From Lichenicola sp964236105 (GTDB lineage Bacteria > Pseudomonadota > Alphaproteobacteria > Acetobacterales > Acetobacteraceae), in NCBI GenBank assembly GCA_964236105.1, contig CAXSBC010000002.1:372001-436000 (forward strand): a DNA stretch of 64,000 nt, read 5' to 3'. How positions within the stretch are numbered: position 1 is the stretch's first letter; each line of letters starts with the position of its first letter. Below, piece by piece: positions 16,719-29,342 of the stretch. The notes under the pieces are model-generated. The model saw only the letters and a program-made list of their open reading frames with translations, was not told where the DNA came from and ran no database searches. The position numbers and the translations under genes were made by a program.

Positions 16719-17387
16719 TCAGAAGTCGAGGTCCCCGTAATGGTCGGGCGGGTTGATGCCGGTGACGCGGTCGTTCAGCAGCGCCCGGAAGCAGGGGCGC
16801 GACTTGACGCGCGCATACCAGTCCTTGGTCGGCGGGCTCAGTGTCCAGTCCAGGTCGCCGATATAGTCGAGCGAGGAGAGCTGTGCGGCGGCGGCGAAGT
16901 CGGCCAGCGACAGCGAGGGGCCGGCGAGCCACTTCCGCGTCTCGGCAAGCCAGCCGATATAGTCCAGGTGGTAGCGGATGTTGGCGTAGCCCGCACGCAG
17001 CGCGGTCGCGTCCGGATTGCCGCGTCCGACCAGGCGCTTCATGTATTTCTCGCCGAGCAGGTTGCGCGTCACCTCCTGGTGGAACTTGCCGTCGAACCAG
17101 GCGGCCAGCCTGCGCACTTCGACGCGCTCGGCCAGCGTGCGGCCGAGCAGCGGGGTGTCGGGATAGGCCTCCTCGAGATACTCGCAGATCACGGTGGAGT
17201 CCGGGATCGACAGCCCGTTCTCCTCGACCAGCATCGGCACCGTGCCGGCCGGGTTGAGGTCGAGGAACTCCGGCCGCCGCTCCCACACCTTCTCGACCTT
17301 CAGCTCGAACGGCAGCCGCTTCTCCGACAGCACCAGGCGGACCTTGCGCGAGTAGGGCGACAGCGGGATGTGGTGCAGGATTCGCAT
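16719..17387 (-). CDS. Glutathione S-transferase family protein
   Basis: A 222-residue protein with a thioredoxin-like N-domain (MRILHHIPLSPYSRKVRLVL) including the cis-Pro segment AGTVPMLVEENG and the Ser/Glu glutathione contact PDSTVICEYLEE. The C-terminal all-helical domain carries LAGPSLSLADFAAAAQLSSLDYIGD. The length and layout are those of a complete bacterial GST. It likely conjugates or isomerises electrophiles in the cytoplasm. It is upstream of the HI0933 flavoprotein gene with only 10 bases between. Confidence 0.88.
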   Translation of the reverse strand: MRILHHIPLSPYSRKVRLVLSEKRLPFELKVEKVWERRPEFLDLNPAGTVPMLVEENGLSIPDSTVICEYLEEAYPDTPLLGRTLAERVEVRRLAAWFDGKFHQEVTRNLLGEKYMKRLVGRGNPDATALRAGYANIRYHLDYIGWLAETRKWLAGPSLSLADFAAAAQLSSLDYIGDLDWTLSPPTKDWYARVKSRPCFRALLNDRVTGINPPDHYGDLDF

Positions 17388-17547
17388 GGCCGTTCCTTAT
17401 TTCATCCATCCGCTCCATGCCAGAGACCGCCATCCTGCCACGCTCGATCCGGGTGCCATCCGGTAACGGTTTGATGACGGACCACAGCCCGTGCATGCTG
17501 CGCCACGCCGCCGGTCCGCGGCGCCCCCTTCCCGAGGCTCCCCGCCC

Positions 17548-18267
17548 GTGCCAGACACCGACCTGCCCGAAGCCCCACGGCCGCTGCCGCAGATCCGCGC
17601 GCGGGGACGCTCGTTCATGGCCCTGGTGCTGTCGCCGGAGCCGCCGCTGGCCGACTGGCTGGCGGCGCTGGACGCGCAGGTGGCCAAGTCGGCCGAGTTC
17701 TTCGCAGCCAAGCCGGTGGTGCTCGATTGCGGGCTGCTCACGCAGGACGAGGCGGGCCTGCCCGGGCTGGTGCCTGCCCTGCAGGAACGCGGCATCCGGC
17801 TGATCGAGATCGAGGGCGCCGACCCGGCCTGGCCGGCGACGGCGGACTGGGCCTGGCCGCAGGGCTTCTCCGGCGGCCGGGCGATCGGCACGATCGAGAT
17901 CCCCGAGGAGGCGCCGCCTCCCCCGCCCGATCCGGCGCGCGCCTCGCTGGTGCTCGACGAGCCGGTGCGGTCGGGGCAGTCGGTGTCGTTCCCGGACGGC
18001 GACGTGGTGATCCTGGGCTCGGTGGCGTCGGGGGCGGAAGTGTCGGCGGGCGGCTCGATCCATGTCTATGGCGCCCTGCGCGGCCGGGCGCTGGCCGGCG
18101 TCGGCGGCAACCGGTCGGCGCGCATCCTAAGCCTGCGCATGCAGGCCGAGCTGCTGGCGATCGACGGGTTCTACCGGGTGGCCGACGACATGCCCGCGCA
18201 GCGTCTCGGCCAGCCGACGCAGGCGCGCCTCGATGGCGAGACGCTGGTGCTGTCGGCCCTCGATTGA
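17548..18267 (+). CDS. minC: Septum site-determining protein MinC
   Basis: About 239 residues. The N-terminal domain (QIRARGRSFMALVLSPEPPL ... FFAAKPVVLDCG) blocks FtsZ polymerisation; a Pro-rich linker (EEAPPPPPDPA) leads to the C-terminal beta-helical domain (VRSGQSVSFPDGDVVILGSV, GSIHVYGALRGRALAGVGGN, and ARILSLRMQAELLAIDGFYR) that binds MinD. The GTG at 17548 has GAGG ten bases upstream and is preferred over an upstream in-frame GTG at 17491. It is the first gene of minCDE, acting at the membrane to exclude division from the poles. Confidence 0.93.
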   Translation: MPDTDLPEAPRPLPQIRARGRSFMALVLSPEPPLADWLAALDAQVAKSAEFFAAKPVVLDCGLLTQDEAGLPGLVPALQERGIRLIEIEGADPAWPATADWAWPQGFSGGRAIGTIEIPEEAPPPPPDPARASLVLDEPVRSGQSVSFPDGDVVILGSVASGAEVSAGGSIHVYGALRGRALAGVGGNRSARILSLRMQAELLAIDGFYRVADDMPAQRLGQPTQARLDGETLVLSALD

Positions 18268-18349
18268 TGTAGAGCAGTCGAAACGATCCGAATCCTCCCG
18301 CAGCCGCCGGCGGGCGGGTCCGGATGGCTGTGCCAGGGAGGGTTGCGCA

Positions 18350-19165
18350 ATGGCCAAGGTGCTGGTCGTCACGTCAGGCAAGGGCGGCGTCGGCAAGACG
18401 ACGTCGACCGCAGCGCTCGGCGCGGCGCTCGCCCAGGGCGGGCAGACCGTCGTGGTGGTGGATTTCGACGTGGGCCTGCGCAACCTCGACCTAGTGATGG
18501 GCGCCGAGCGGCGGGTGGTGTTCGACCTGATCAACGTGGTGCAGGGCGACGCCAAGCTCGCCCAGGCGCTGATCCGCGACAAGCGGGTCGACACGCTGTC
18601 GATCCTCCCCGCCAGCCAAACGCGCGACAAGGACGCGTTGACGCCGGACGGCGTCAAGCGGGTGATCGACGAGCTGCGCGAGAAGTTCGACTGGGTGGTG
18701 TGCGACAGCCCGGCCGGCATCGAGAAGGGCGCGCAGCTGGCGATGTATCACGCCGACGAGGCGGTGGTGGTGACCAATCCGGAGGTGTCGTCGGTGCGCG
18801 ACAGCGACCGCATCATCGGCATGCTGGACAGCACCACCGCCAAGGCCAAGCTGGGCGAGAAGCTGCCCAAGCACCTGCTGCTGACCCGCTACGACCCGGT
18901 GCGCGCGGCACGCGGCGAGATGCTGCGCACCGAGGACGTGCTGGAGATCCTGTCGATCCCGCTGCTCGGCATCATCCCCGAGAGCGAGGAGGTGCTGCGG
19001 GCGTCGAACCTCGGCTCGCCGGTGACGCTGAGCACCCCCGAGAGCGCGCCGGCGCGGGCCTATTTCGACGCGGCGCGCCGCCTCAAGGGCGAGACGCTGG
19101 AGATGCAGATCCCGAGCGACCGCAAGGGGCTGCTGGCCAAGCTGTTCGGGCGGAGGGTGGCATGA
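18350..19165 (+). CDS. minD: Septum site-determining ATPase MinD
   Basis: A 271-residue deviant Walker ATPase: SGKGGVGKTTSTAALG at residues 9-24, DFDVGLRNLDLVMG as the switch region, and a C-terminal amphipathic membrane-targeting helix (RKGLLAKLFGRR). The ATG at 18350 has AGGGAGG eight bases upstream. MinD-ATP binds the membrane, recruits MinC, and is released by MinE to give pole-to-pole oscillation. It overlaps minE by four bases (ATGA), which favours balanced MinD/MinE production. Confidence 0.97.
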   Translation: MAKVLVVTSGKGGVGKTTSTAALGAALAQGGQTVVVVDFDVGLRNLDLVMGAERRVVFDLINVVQGDAKLAQALIRDKRVDTLSILPASQTRDKDALTPDGVKRVIDELREKFDWVVCDSPAGIEKGAQLAMYHADEAVVVTNPEVSSVRDSDRIIGMLDSTTAKAKLGEKLPKHLLLTRYDPVRAARGEMLRTEDVLEILSIPLLGIIPESEEVLRASNLGSPVTLSTPESAPARAYFDAARRLKGETLEMQIPSDRKGLLAKLFGRRVA

Positions 19166-19506
19166 GCTTCCTGGCAGGCCTCTTCGCCAAGCGCGGGTCG
19201 GCCCCGGTCGCGCGCGACCGGCTGCAGATCCTGCTGGCGCACGAGCGCTCCAGCGGCGAGGGCCAGTCGGAGCTGATCGCCAAGCTGCGCGAGGAGATCC
19301 TCGAGGTGATCGCCCGGCACGTGCCGATCGACCGCGACAAGGTGCAGATCAAGCTCGATCGCGGCGTCGCCGTCTCGACGCTGGAGATCGACATCGAGGT
19401 GCCGGGACTGAAGGCGCGGCTGCCGCCGGTCGAGACAAGGAAGCCCGGTGCCGACCCCAAGATCGACCCGGCCAGCGGCACCAGGACGCTGCCGACCGGG
19501 CCCTGA
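19162..19506 (+). CDS. minE: Cell division topological specificity factor MinE, with extended C-terminus
   Basis: A 114-residue protein. The N-terminal membrane-binding helix (MSFLAGLFAKRGSAPVARDR) and anti-MinCD helix (LQILLAHERSS ... LIAKLREEILEVIARHVPID) are followed by the dimerisation domain (KVQIKLDRGVAVSTLEIDIEVP). About 25 residues beyond the usual ~88-90 form a Pro/Lys-rich tail (VETRKPGADPKIDPASGTRT). Its ATG overlaps the minD stop. It stimulates MinD ATPase and sets the oscillation. The tail is unusual in length and probably disordered. Confidence 0.95.
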   Translation: MSFLAGLFAKRGSAPVARDRLQILLAHERSSGEGQSELIAKLREEILEVIARHVPIDRDKVQIKLDRGVAVSTLEIDIEVPGLKARLPPVETRKPGADPKIDPASGTRTLPTGP

Positions 19507-19528
19507 TCCGCGGACCCGGGCCCAGGGC

Positions 19529-20284
19529 TCAGGACGCGGCCAGCCGCGGCTCCAGCAGCTTGCTGCTCTCGCAGACATCCAGCAGCGCCGCCGCCCGGGC
19601 GGCGGCCGGGTCGCGCCGGCGCAGCGCCTCGATCAGCTGGCGGTGCGGATGGCACCCCGGGGCCAGCTGCGGCAGCGGCCGATCCAGGCCGAGCGCGTAG
19701 ATCGGACCGATCCGCATCCACAGCCCTTCCAGCGCGCGCAGGATGATCGGCGCCTGCCCGGCCCGGCAGACGGCGCGGTGCACCATCACGTTCGCCTCGA
19801 ACATCGCCGCATGCTCGTGGCGGGCGTAGGCCGCCATGCAGGCCGAGTCGGCGTGCTCGATCTCGTCGATCTGCGCGTCGGTCGCGAACTCGACCGCCCG
19901 CTCCGCGACGCGCGCCTCGAGATCGCCGCGCATGTCGGTGAGCTCGCGCAGGGCGGCCTGCGTCATCACCGGCACGATGGCCGAACCGCGCTCGTCGAGC
20001 GCCAGCGCCTGCTCGGAGACCAGACGCAGCAGCGCCTCGCGCACCGGGGTCGGGCTGAGGTTCAGCGACGTCGCGAGCGGCCGCAGGATCAGCCGGTGCC
20101 CGGGCCCGAGCGCGCTGGAGGTGAGCGACCGGCAGATCTGGTTGTAGGCGCGCTGGCTCAGGCTTTCCCGGCTGCCGCCCCGGTCGAAGCTGGCGTTCGG
20201 CGGCACCAGCCGTTTCGGGTCGGGCTGCGGCAGGGCGGGTGCCGGCGATACGGCGAGCGACGGCAGGCAGGAGAGACTATCCAT
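19529..20284 (-). CDS. GntR family transcriptional regulator (FadR/FCD-type)
   Basis: About 251 residues: a Ser/Pro-rich N-terminal stretch, then a winged helix-turn-helix (ESLSQRAYNQICRSLTSSAL ... LRPLATSLNLSPTPVREALLRLVSEQAL) and an FCD ligand-binding domain (ALRELTDMRGDLEARVAERA, MAAYARHEHAAMFEANVMVH, and CHPHRQLIEALRRRD) whose Asp/His residues can hold a metal near the effector. This subgroup usually represses catabolic genes for carboxylic acids. The ATG at 20284 is chosen; in-frame ATGs up to 20410 could add up to 42 low-complexity residues. It is convergent with minE (22 bases apart) and lies downstream of the ABC exporter gene on the same strand. Target unknown. Confidence 0.85.
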   Translation of the reverse strand: MDSLSCLPSLAVSPAPALPQPDPKRLVPPNASFDRGGSRESLSQRAYNQICRSLTSSALGPGHRLILRPLATSLNLSPTPVREALLRLVSEQALALDERGSAIVPVMTQAALRELTDMRGDLEARVAERAVEFATDAQIDEIEHADSACMAAYARHEHAAMFEANVMVHRAVCRAGQAPIILRALEGLWMRIGPIYALGLDRPLPQLAPGCHPHRQLIEALRRRDPAAARAAALLDVCESSKLLEPRLAAS

Positions 20285-20454
20285 CACGCGGGGGGGCGCC
20301 ATTCGCTGGTCGTGCCGGCCACGGGCGGGCGTCACCTGCCGAGAACGAAACGACGATTCAACCATGTCTGCGCTTATCTGCTGGCGTTCGGGCGCGTTTG
20401 GAAGCGGCAAGTTCGCGTGTCAGACCCCTGCTGCGGGCGCTGCCGGCCGCGCGG

Positions 20455-22299
20455 TCAGGTCACGTCCTCCAGGCTCATGGCCTGACGCGACAGCAGATCG
20501 CGATACGGGCCCTCGCTGCGCTCCAGCTCCGACGGGGCGCCGTCCTGGAGGATGCGGCCGGACTGCATCAGCACGATGCGGTCGAAGTCGCGCAGCGTGG
20601 ACAGGCGGTGGGCGACGGCGATCACGGTGCGGCCGACCATCAGCCGGTCGAGCGCCTGCTGCACCTTCTGCTCGCTCTCGCTGTCGAGCGCGCTGGTGGC
20701 CTCGTCGAGCAGCAGGATCGGCGCGTTACGCAGGAAGGCGCGCGCGATCGCCAGGCGCTGGCGCTGGCCGCCCGACAGCTTGACGCCGCGATCGCCGACC
20801 TCGGTGGCAAAGCCGTCCGTCATCGCCTGGATGAACTCGCTGCAGCCGGCGGCGTCGGCTGCGGCGCGCACCTCCTCGTCGGACGCCTCGGGCCTGCCGT
20901 AGCGGATGTTCTCGAGCACCGAGCGGTGGAACAGCGAGACGTCCTGCGGCACCACCGAGATCACCGACCGCAGCGCCTCCTCGGTCAGCGACAGCAGGTT
21001 GTTGCCGTCGATCAGGATCTGCCCGGCCTGGACGTAGCGCATGCGCTGCAGCAGGGCGAGCGCGGTGCTCTTGCCCGAGCCCGAGCGGCCGATCAGCCCG
21101 ATCCGCGTGCCGGCCTCGATGCGCAGGCTGAAGTCGGCCAGCACGGCTCCGCCGCCCGGGTAGGCGTAGGTGACGTGCTCGAACGCCACCTCGCCACGCG
21201 GCTGGGCGTGGAAGCCGCCGGCGTCGGCGGCGTCCGGCATGTCGTGCGGCAGCAGCAGCGTCGACAGCGCCTCCGCCAGCCGGGCCACGTGCTGGATGGT
21301 CTCGACGAGCGCCACCGCGAGGTCGCGGGTGCCGTGCAGGATCATGAAGCCCAGCGTCACCACCATGACCACGTCGCCGATGCTCGCGGTGTGGCGATGC
21401 CACAGCATCACCGACCAGATCAGCAGGCCGGCGGTGAGCAGGGCGGTCAGCACCGCGTGGATCAGCCGCAGCTTCTCCAGGTAGCGCAGCGAGGTGCCGC
21501 GCGAGTGCATCTCGCCCTGCATGCGCTGGCTGAACCGGACCCGCTCGCGCCGGGTGGCGCCGAAGGCGCGGACCAGCGGCATGTTGTTGATGATGTCGAG
21601 CAGCTCGCCGTCGACGCGCGCGGCATCGGAGGCGTAGCGGTGGTGCAGCGGCCGGCCGCCGGCGGCGAGGCGGAACATCAGCCACGAGATGACCGCCGCC
21701 AGCACCACCAGCACGCCGGCCATGGCCGGGCTGACGGTCAGCATCAGCAGGATCGAGAACGCCACGTTCAGGCAGGGCGGCAGCACGTTCCAGGTGGCGA
21801 GGTTCTCCAGCATGAACATCGCGTTCGAGGTGGCGGTGATGCGGCCGGCCAGCGTGCCCGGCATGCGGTCGGCGAAGTAGGACGGCGCATGTCCGGTCAG
21901 GTGGCGGAACAGGTCGCGCCTGAGGTCGCCGGTGACCTCGACGAAGGCATGGGTGGAGATCCAGCCGCCGACCCGCCAGGCCAGGTTGTCGACGGTGATC
22001 AGGATGCCGAGCAGCGCCACCGCCCCCCAGACCGGCCGCATCGAGCCGCCGCGGTAGCCGGTCAGCGTGTCGACGAGGTAGTGCACCGCGTAGGAGGAGC
22101 CGACCACGGCGGCGACGGCGACCACCACCGAGGCCAGGATCAGCGCGTGCCGCAGCTTGTGGTGCATCACGTAGCGGAACATGAACGCCAGCGGCCGCGG
22201 CGCCAGCCGGATCAGGTCGGCGTCGTTGATCGTGACGGCCTCGTCGCGGCCGGGCCTGGGGCGGCGTGCGGCGCGTGCGTGTTCCAGGTCCAGCTTCAA
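20455..22299 (-). CDS. ABC transporter, fused permease/ATP-binding half-transporter (MsbA-like)
   Basis: A 614-residue half-exporter. An N-terminal cytoplasmic stretch precedes six membrane helices (for example ALILASVVVAVAAVVGSSYA and LNVAFSILLMLTV), then an ATPase domain with Walker A GLIGRSGSGKST, Q-loop VVPQDVSLFHRSV, signature LSGGQRQRLAIARA, Walker B ILLLDEATSALD and switch His VAHRLSTL. All catalytic residues are present. Homodimers of this type export lipids or drugs; the substrate is not readable. The transcript runs away from the divergent family-4 glycosyltransferase. Confidence 0.92.
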   Translation of the reverse strand: MKLDLEHARAARRPRPGRDEAVTINDADLIRLAPRPLAFMFRYVMHHKLRHALILASVVVAVAAVVGSSYAVHYLVDTLTGYRGGSMRPVWGAVALLGILITVDNLAWRVGGWISTHAFVEVTGDLRRDLFRHLTGHAPSYFADRMPGTLAGRITATSNAMFMLENLATWNVLPPCLNVAFSILLMLTVSPAMAGVLVVLAAVISWLMFRLAAGGRPLHHRYASDAARVDGELLDIINNMPLVRAFGATRRERVRFSQRMQGEMHSRGTSLRYLEKLRLIHAVLTALLTAGLLIWSVMLWHRHTASIGDVVMVVTLGFMILHGTRDLAVALVETIQHVARLAEALSTLLLPHDMPDAADAGGFHAQPRGEVAFEHVTYAYPGGGAVLADFSLRIEAGTRIGLIGRSGSGKSTALALLQRMRYVQAGQILIDGNNLLSLTEEALRSVISVVPQDVSLFHRSVLENIRYGRPEASDEEVRAAADAAGCSEFIQAMTDGFATEVGDRGVKLSGGQRQRLAIARAFLRNAPILLLDEATSALDSESEQKVQQALDRLMVGRTVIAVAHRLSTLRDFDRIVLMQSGRILQDGAPSELERSEGPYRDLLSRQAMSLEDVT

Positions 22300-22518
22300 T
22301 GCGCGCGCCCTTTCCTTCGGAGACCTGTCATAGCCCGCCGGCCGCCGGATGGAACTCCGGACGTTGCGGTGTGTTTACGAAATCACCGCGACCCGATGAC
22401 CCGTGGCGCTGGTCTCCGCGCGACGCCCTGGTGCCGAATGCCCGGGCGTGCTCCGGTTGCCAACAAATTGCCGCGTTTATCGCGTTGAAGCCGATCTGAA
22501 GCCACCATGGAGCTCTTC
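22300..22518. promoter_or_regulatory. Divergent promoter region between ABC exporter and glycosyltransferase genes
   Basis: 219 bases between two divergent starts, with an AT-richer stretch near 22455-22490 (TTGCCAACAAATTGCCGCG) on the plus side. It must hold promoters for both genes, but I see no pair of boxes good enough to name. Confidence 0.35.
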
Positions 22519-23598
22519 ATGCGAATAGCACAGATTGCCCCCCTTCATGAGGCCGTGCCCCCGAAGCTGTATGGCGGCACGGAGCGCGTGGTGTCGTTCC
22601 TCACCGAGGAGCTGGTCGCCCTCGGCCATGACGTGACGCTGTTCGCGAGCGGCGACAGCCTCACCTCGGCCGAGCTGCATGCGTGCTGGCCGCGCGCCCT
22701 GCGGCTCGATCCGGCGATCCGCGACCCGATCGCGCCGCACATGCTGATGATGGAGCAGGTGGCGCGACGGCTGGACCAGTTCGACGTGCTGCACTTCCAC
22801 ATGGACTACTGGCCGTTCACCCATTTCAGCCGCCAGCCGACCCCGTTCGTGACCACCATGCACGGGCGCCTCGATCTGCCGGAGCTGCAGCCGGTGTTCG
22901 ACTGCTTCAACAAGGCGCCGGTGGTCTCGATCTCCGACAGCCAGCGCCGTCCGCTGCCGCAGGCCAACTTCGTCCGCACCGTGCATCATGGGCTGCCGGA
23001 GAAGCTGCTGACGCCGCAGGGCAATCCGGACGGCAGCGACCGCACCTACCTCGCCTTCCTGGGGCGGATCTGCCCGGAGAAGGGCGTCGACAAGGCGATC
23101 CGCATCGCGCGCGCCGTCGGCATCCCGCTCAGGATCGCGGCCAAGGTCGACAAGGTCGACGTCGAGTATTTCGAGCAGGTGATCAAGCCGATGCTGGCCG
23201 AGGGGCCGAAAGGCAGCGTGGAGCTGATCGGCGAGATCAATGACGGCCAGAAGGCCGGCTTCCTGTCCGGAGCCCGCGGCCTGCTGATGCCGATCGACTG
23301 GCCGGAGCCGTTCGGGCTGGTGATGATCGAGGCGATCGCCTGCGGCACGCCGGTGATCGCCTTCAACCGCGGCTCGGTGCCCGAGGTGATCGAGGACGGG
23401 CTGACCGGCCTGATCGTCGAGGACGAGACCAGCGCGATCGGCGCCATCGCCCGTCTCGACACGCTGAAGCCGGCCCTGATCCGCAAGCGGTTCGAGACCC
23501 GCTTCACCGCCCGCCGGATGGCCAACGACTATCTGGGCATCTATCGCCAGCTCGCCGCCCAGCACCGGCCGTCACTGCGGCTCGTCGGCAACGACTAG
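22519..23598 (+). CDS. Glycosyltransferase family 4
   Basis: A 359-residue GT-B enzyme. It starts MRIAQIAPLHEAVPPKLYGG, includes the glycogen-synthase-like TERVVSFLTEELVALGHDV, FHMDYWPFTHF and VTTMHGRLDLPE, and in the donor domain FLGRICPEKGVDKAIRIA and the E-x7-E element DWPEPFGLVMIEAIACGTPV. The ATG at 22519 has GGAG six bases upstream, which makes it better than the ATG at 22507. This family group often acts on exported or storage sugars; the acceptor is unknown. It is followed 13 bases later by the 5-oxoprolinase frame, possibly as a chance neighbour in the same transcript. Confidence 0.88.
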   Translation: MRIAQIAPLHEAVPPKLYGGTERVVSFLTEELVALGHDVTLFASGDSLTSAELHACWPRALRLDPAIRDPIAPHMLMMEQVARRLDQFDVLHFHMDYWPFTHFSRQPTPFVTTMHGRLDLPELQPVFDCFNKAPVVSISDSQRRPLPQANFVRTVHHGLPEKLLTPQGNPDGSDRTYLAFLGRICPEKGVDKAIRIARAVGIPLRIAAKVDKVDVEYFEQVIKPMLAEGPKGSVELIGEINDGQKAGFLSGARGLLMPIDWPEPFGLVMIEAIACGTPVIAFNRGSVPEVIEDGLTGLIVEDETSAIGAIARLDTLKPALIRKRFETRFTARRMANDYLGIYRQLAAQHRPSLRLVGND

Positions 23599-23611
23599 CC
23601 GCAGCGACGCC

Positions 23612-27268
<3,657 letters not shown>

Positions 27269-27280
27269 CGGCCGCCCGGA

Positions 27281-27754
27281 TCAGCCGTCGAGGCGCCGGC
27301 GCATCAGCCGGTGCGGCAGCGTCACCTCGAGGAACGGCTCGCCCTCGGCGACGTAGCCGAGCCGCTGGTAGAAGCCGATCGCGGTGGCGCGCGCCGACAG
27401 CCTTACCCCGGAGGCCCGCAGGCGCCGGAGCTCGTCCTCGCCGCGGCGCACCAGCAGGGTGCCGAGGCCACCGCGCTGCAGGCCGGGCCTGATCGCCATC
27501 TGCCTGAGCTTGCCGTCGCCGGCGACGTCCGGCGCAACCACCAGCAGCGTGCCGGCGAGCAGCGGGCCGAGCCAGAGCGCCAGATGCAGCTGCTCCGCCT
27601 CCGAGGCAAGCTGGGCGCCGCTGTAGGACAGGGCGAGCGGCGCCCGCAGCACCCGGGTCCGCAGCGCCACCATCTCGCGCCAGCCGGGGCCGCCCGGCGT
27701 CTCGCGGACGATCGAGGGCGCCGCCGCCTCGCCCGGGCTCGCCGGTCCGCTCAA
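27281..27754 (-). CDS. GNAT family N-acetyltransferase
   Basis: About 157 residues with the GNAT fold: beta1 SIVRETPGGPGWREMVALRTRVLRAPL, then LAGTLLVVAPD, and the acetyl-CoA loop KLRQMAIRPGLQRGGLGTLLVRRGEDELRR (Q/R-x-x-G-x-G/A pattern), ending with ATAIGFYQRLGYVAEGEPFLE. A TTG at 27754 overlaps the FKBP stop (TTGA), and homology begins shortly after. An ATG at 27673 would cut off beta1. The pair FKBP-GNAT is thus translationally coupled. Substrate unknown. Confidence 0.83.
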   Translation of the reverse strand: MSGPASPGEAAAPSIVRETPGGPGWREMVALRTRVLRAPLALSYSGAQLASEAEQLHLALWLGPLLAGTLLVVAPDVAGDGKLRQMAIRPGLQRGGLGTLLVRRGEDELRRLRASGVRLSARATAIGFYQRLGYVAEGEPFLEVTLPHRLMRRRLDG

Positions 27755-28113
27755 CCGAGCGCGAGCAGCTCGACGTCGAAGATCAGGGTGGCGTTCGGCG
27801 GGATCGCCCGGCCGGCGCCGCGGCTGCCATAGCCGTGCTCGGGCGGCAGCACCAGGATGCGCCGGCCGCCGACGCGCATCGTGGCGACACCCTCGTCCCA
27901 TCCGGAGATCACCTCGCCGACGCCGAGCGTGAAGCGGAACGGGCTGCCGCGGTCGCGCGAGCTGTCGAACTTGGCACCCTCCTTGCCGCCCTCGTCGAGC
28001 CAGCCGGTATAGTGCACCACCACCGGCCGGCCTGGCGCCGGCTCAGCGCCGGTCCCTGCCACCTCGTCGCGATAGCGGATGCCGTTCGGCATGGTGATGA
28101 AGTCGTCTGCCAT
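27751..28113 (-). CDS. FKBP-type peptidyl-prolyl cis-trans isomerase
   Basis: A 120-residue single-domain FKBP: VVVHYTGWLDEGGKEGAKFD, FRFTLGVGEVISGWDEGVATM and GGRRILVLPPEHGYGSRGAG followed by IPPNATLIFDVELL, all conserved pocket segments. There is no signal peptide, so it is cytoplasmic. GGAG six bases before the ATG supports the start. It catalyses proline isomerisation in folding. It lies downstream of the YihY gene (39 bases) and overlaps the GNAT start. Confidence 0.95.
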   Translation of the reverse strand: MADDFITMPNGIRYRDEVAGTGAEPAPGRPVVVHYTGWLDEGGKEGAKFDSSRDRGSPFRFTLGVGEVISGWDEGVATMRVGGRRILVLPPEHGYGSRGAGRAIPPNATLIFDVELLALG

Positions 28114-28152
28114 GGGATGCTCCGGAGGACGGCGCTGACGGCACGATGCCGG

Positions 28153-29277
28153 TCAGCTCTTGGTGTCGGCCTTGAACGCGCCGCGGCTGCCTTTCGGCCG
28201 CTCCGGGCCGACGGTGGAGTCGCGGTCGGTCTGCTGCTCGAGCTCCGCATTCAGCTCGGCCCCCATCAGTACCACCATCGACGAGATCCAGATCCAGGTC
28301 ATGAAGCCGATGACCGCGCCGAGCGAGCCGTAGGTCTTGTTGTAGTTGCCGAAGTTGGAGACGTAGTAGGAGAAGCCGGCGGAGACGAGAACCCAGCCGA
28401 TCGCCGCCGCCCCGCCGCCCCAGCTCACCCACTGCCAGCGCGCCCTGGTCCGGCTCGGGCCGTAGCGATAGACCAGCGCCAGCGCCCCGGTCAGCACCAG
28501 CAGCATGACCGGCCAGCGCGCCAGGTTCAGCAGCGTGTCGGTGACGCTGCCGAAGCCGATGTAGTTCAGCGCGACCGGCAGCGCCACGACGGCCAGCAGT
28601 GCCGCGATCAGGAACACGACCGCGCCCAGCGTGAAGCTGAGCGAGATCAGCGTCAGCCGGACGAAGGATCGCTGCTCGCGCTCGTGATAGACCACGTTCA
28701 GCGCGTCGAACAACGACTTCATGCCGGCGTTGGCGCTCCAGAGCGACGTGGCCAGACCGACGACGGCGCCGAAGCCGAGCGCCTTGTGGCCGCTGGCGGT
28801 GAGTGCCGCGATCTGGCCCTTGATGATGTCGAGGCCGCCGCCGGGCACGATGCCGCCGAGCGCCTTCAGCTGGTCGTTCAGGCTGGCCGGATCGGTGAAC
28901 AGCCCATACAGCGAGATCAGGCTGGCGATGGCGGGAAACAGCGCCAGCAGGCCGTAGAAGGTGACGCTGGCCGCTTCCGCCATCACCCGGTCCGCCGAGA
29001 AGCCGGCGGCCATCCGCTTCAGGACGTTCCACCAGCCCTTCGGTGGGATCTCGCCCGGGCTGTCGGCCTCGGCACCTGCCTGCTTCCCGCCGGGGCCGCT
29101 CTCGACCTGGTCCTTCCGGCCGGCCTTCGGCGAATGCTTCGGGCCGCCGTCGGCAGCAGGCTCCGGAGCGGGCCCGGCCGACGCGCCGGCCAGGGCGGCA
29201 TCGCGGCGCGGCAGCAGCAGGCCGGCGATGGCGAGGGCCGCCAGGAGGATCGGATTCGGGCGGTCGGCCTGCGCCAT
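28153..29277 (-). CDS. YihY/BrkB family inner-membrane protein with a long N-terminal extension
   Basis: A 374-residue membrane protein. The core (from about residue 85) follows the YihY/UPF0761 plan: RMAAGFSADRVMAEAASVTF, YGLLALFPAIASLISLYGLF, then several further helices including RWPVMLLVLTGALALVYRYG and GAVIGFMTWIWISSMVVLMGAELNAELE. The first ~85 residues are unusual: a short hydrophobic segment (NPILLAALAIAGLLL) then a Pro/Gly/Lys-rich disordered linker. YihY was once thought to be RNase BN; its true role is unclear. It lies between the M48 protease and FKBP genes on the same strand. Confidence 0.87.
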   Translation of the reverse strand: MAQADRPNPILLAALAIAGLLLPRRDAALAGASAGPAPEPAADGGPKHSPKAGRKDQVESGPGGKQAGAEADSPGEIPPKGWWNVLKRMAAGFSADRVMAEAASVTFYGLLALFPAIASLISLYGLFTDPASLNDQLKALGGIVPGGGLDIIKGQIAALTASGHKALGFGAVVGLATSLWSANAGMKSLFDALNVVYHEREQRSFVRLTLISLSFTLGAVVFLIAALLAVVALPVALNYIGFGSVTDTLLNLARWPVMLLVLTGALALVYRYGPSRTRARWQWVSWGGGAAAIGWVLVSAGFSYYVSNFGNYNKTYGSLGAVIGFMTWIWISSMVVLMGAELNAELEQQTDRDSTVGPERPKGSRGAFKADTKS

Positions 29278-29342
29278 GCGGATCGGACTTTCGTTGCGAT
29301 TCTGTCAGCGCAACCGGCCGCGCCAGGTTGCGGCCGACGCCA

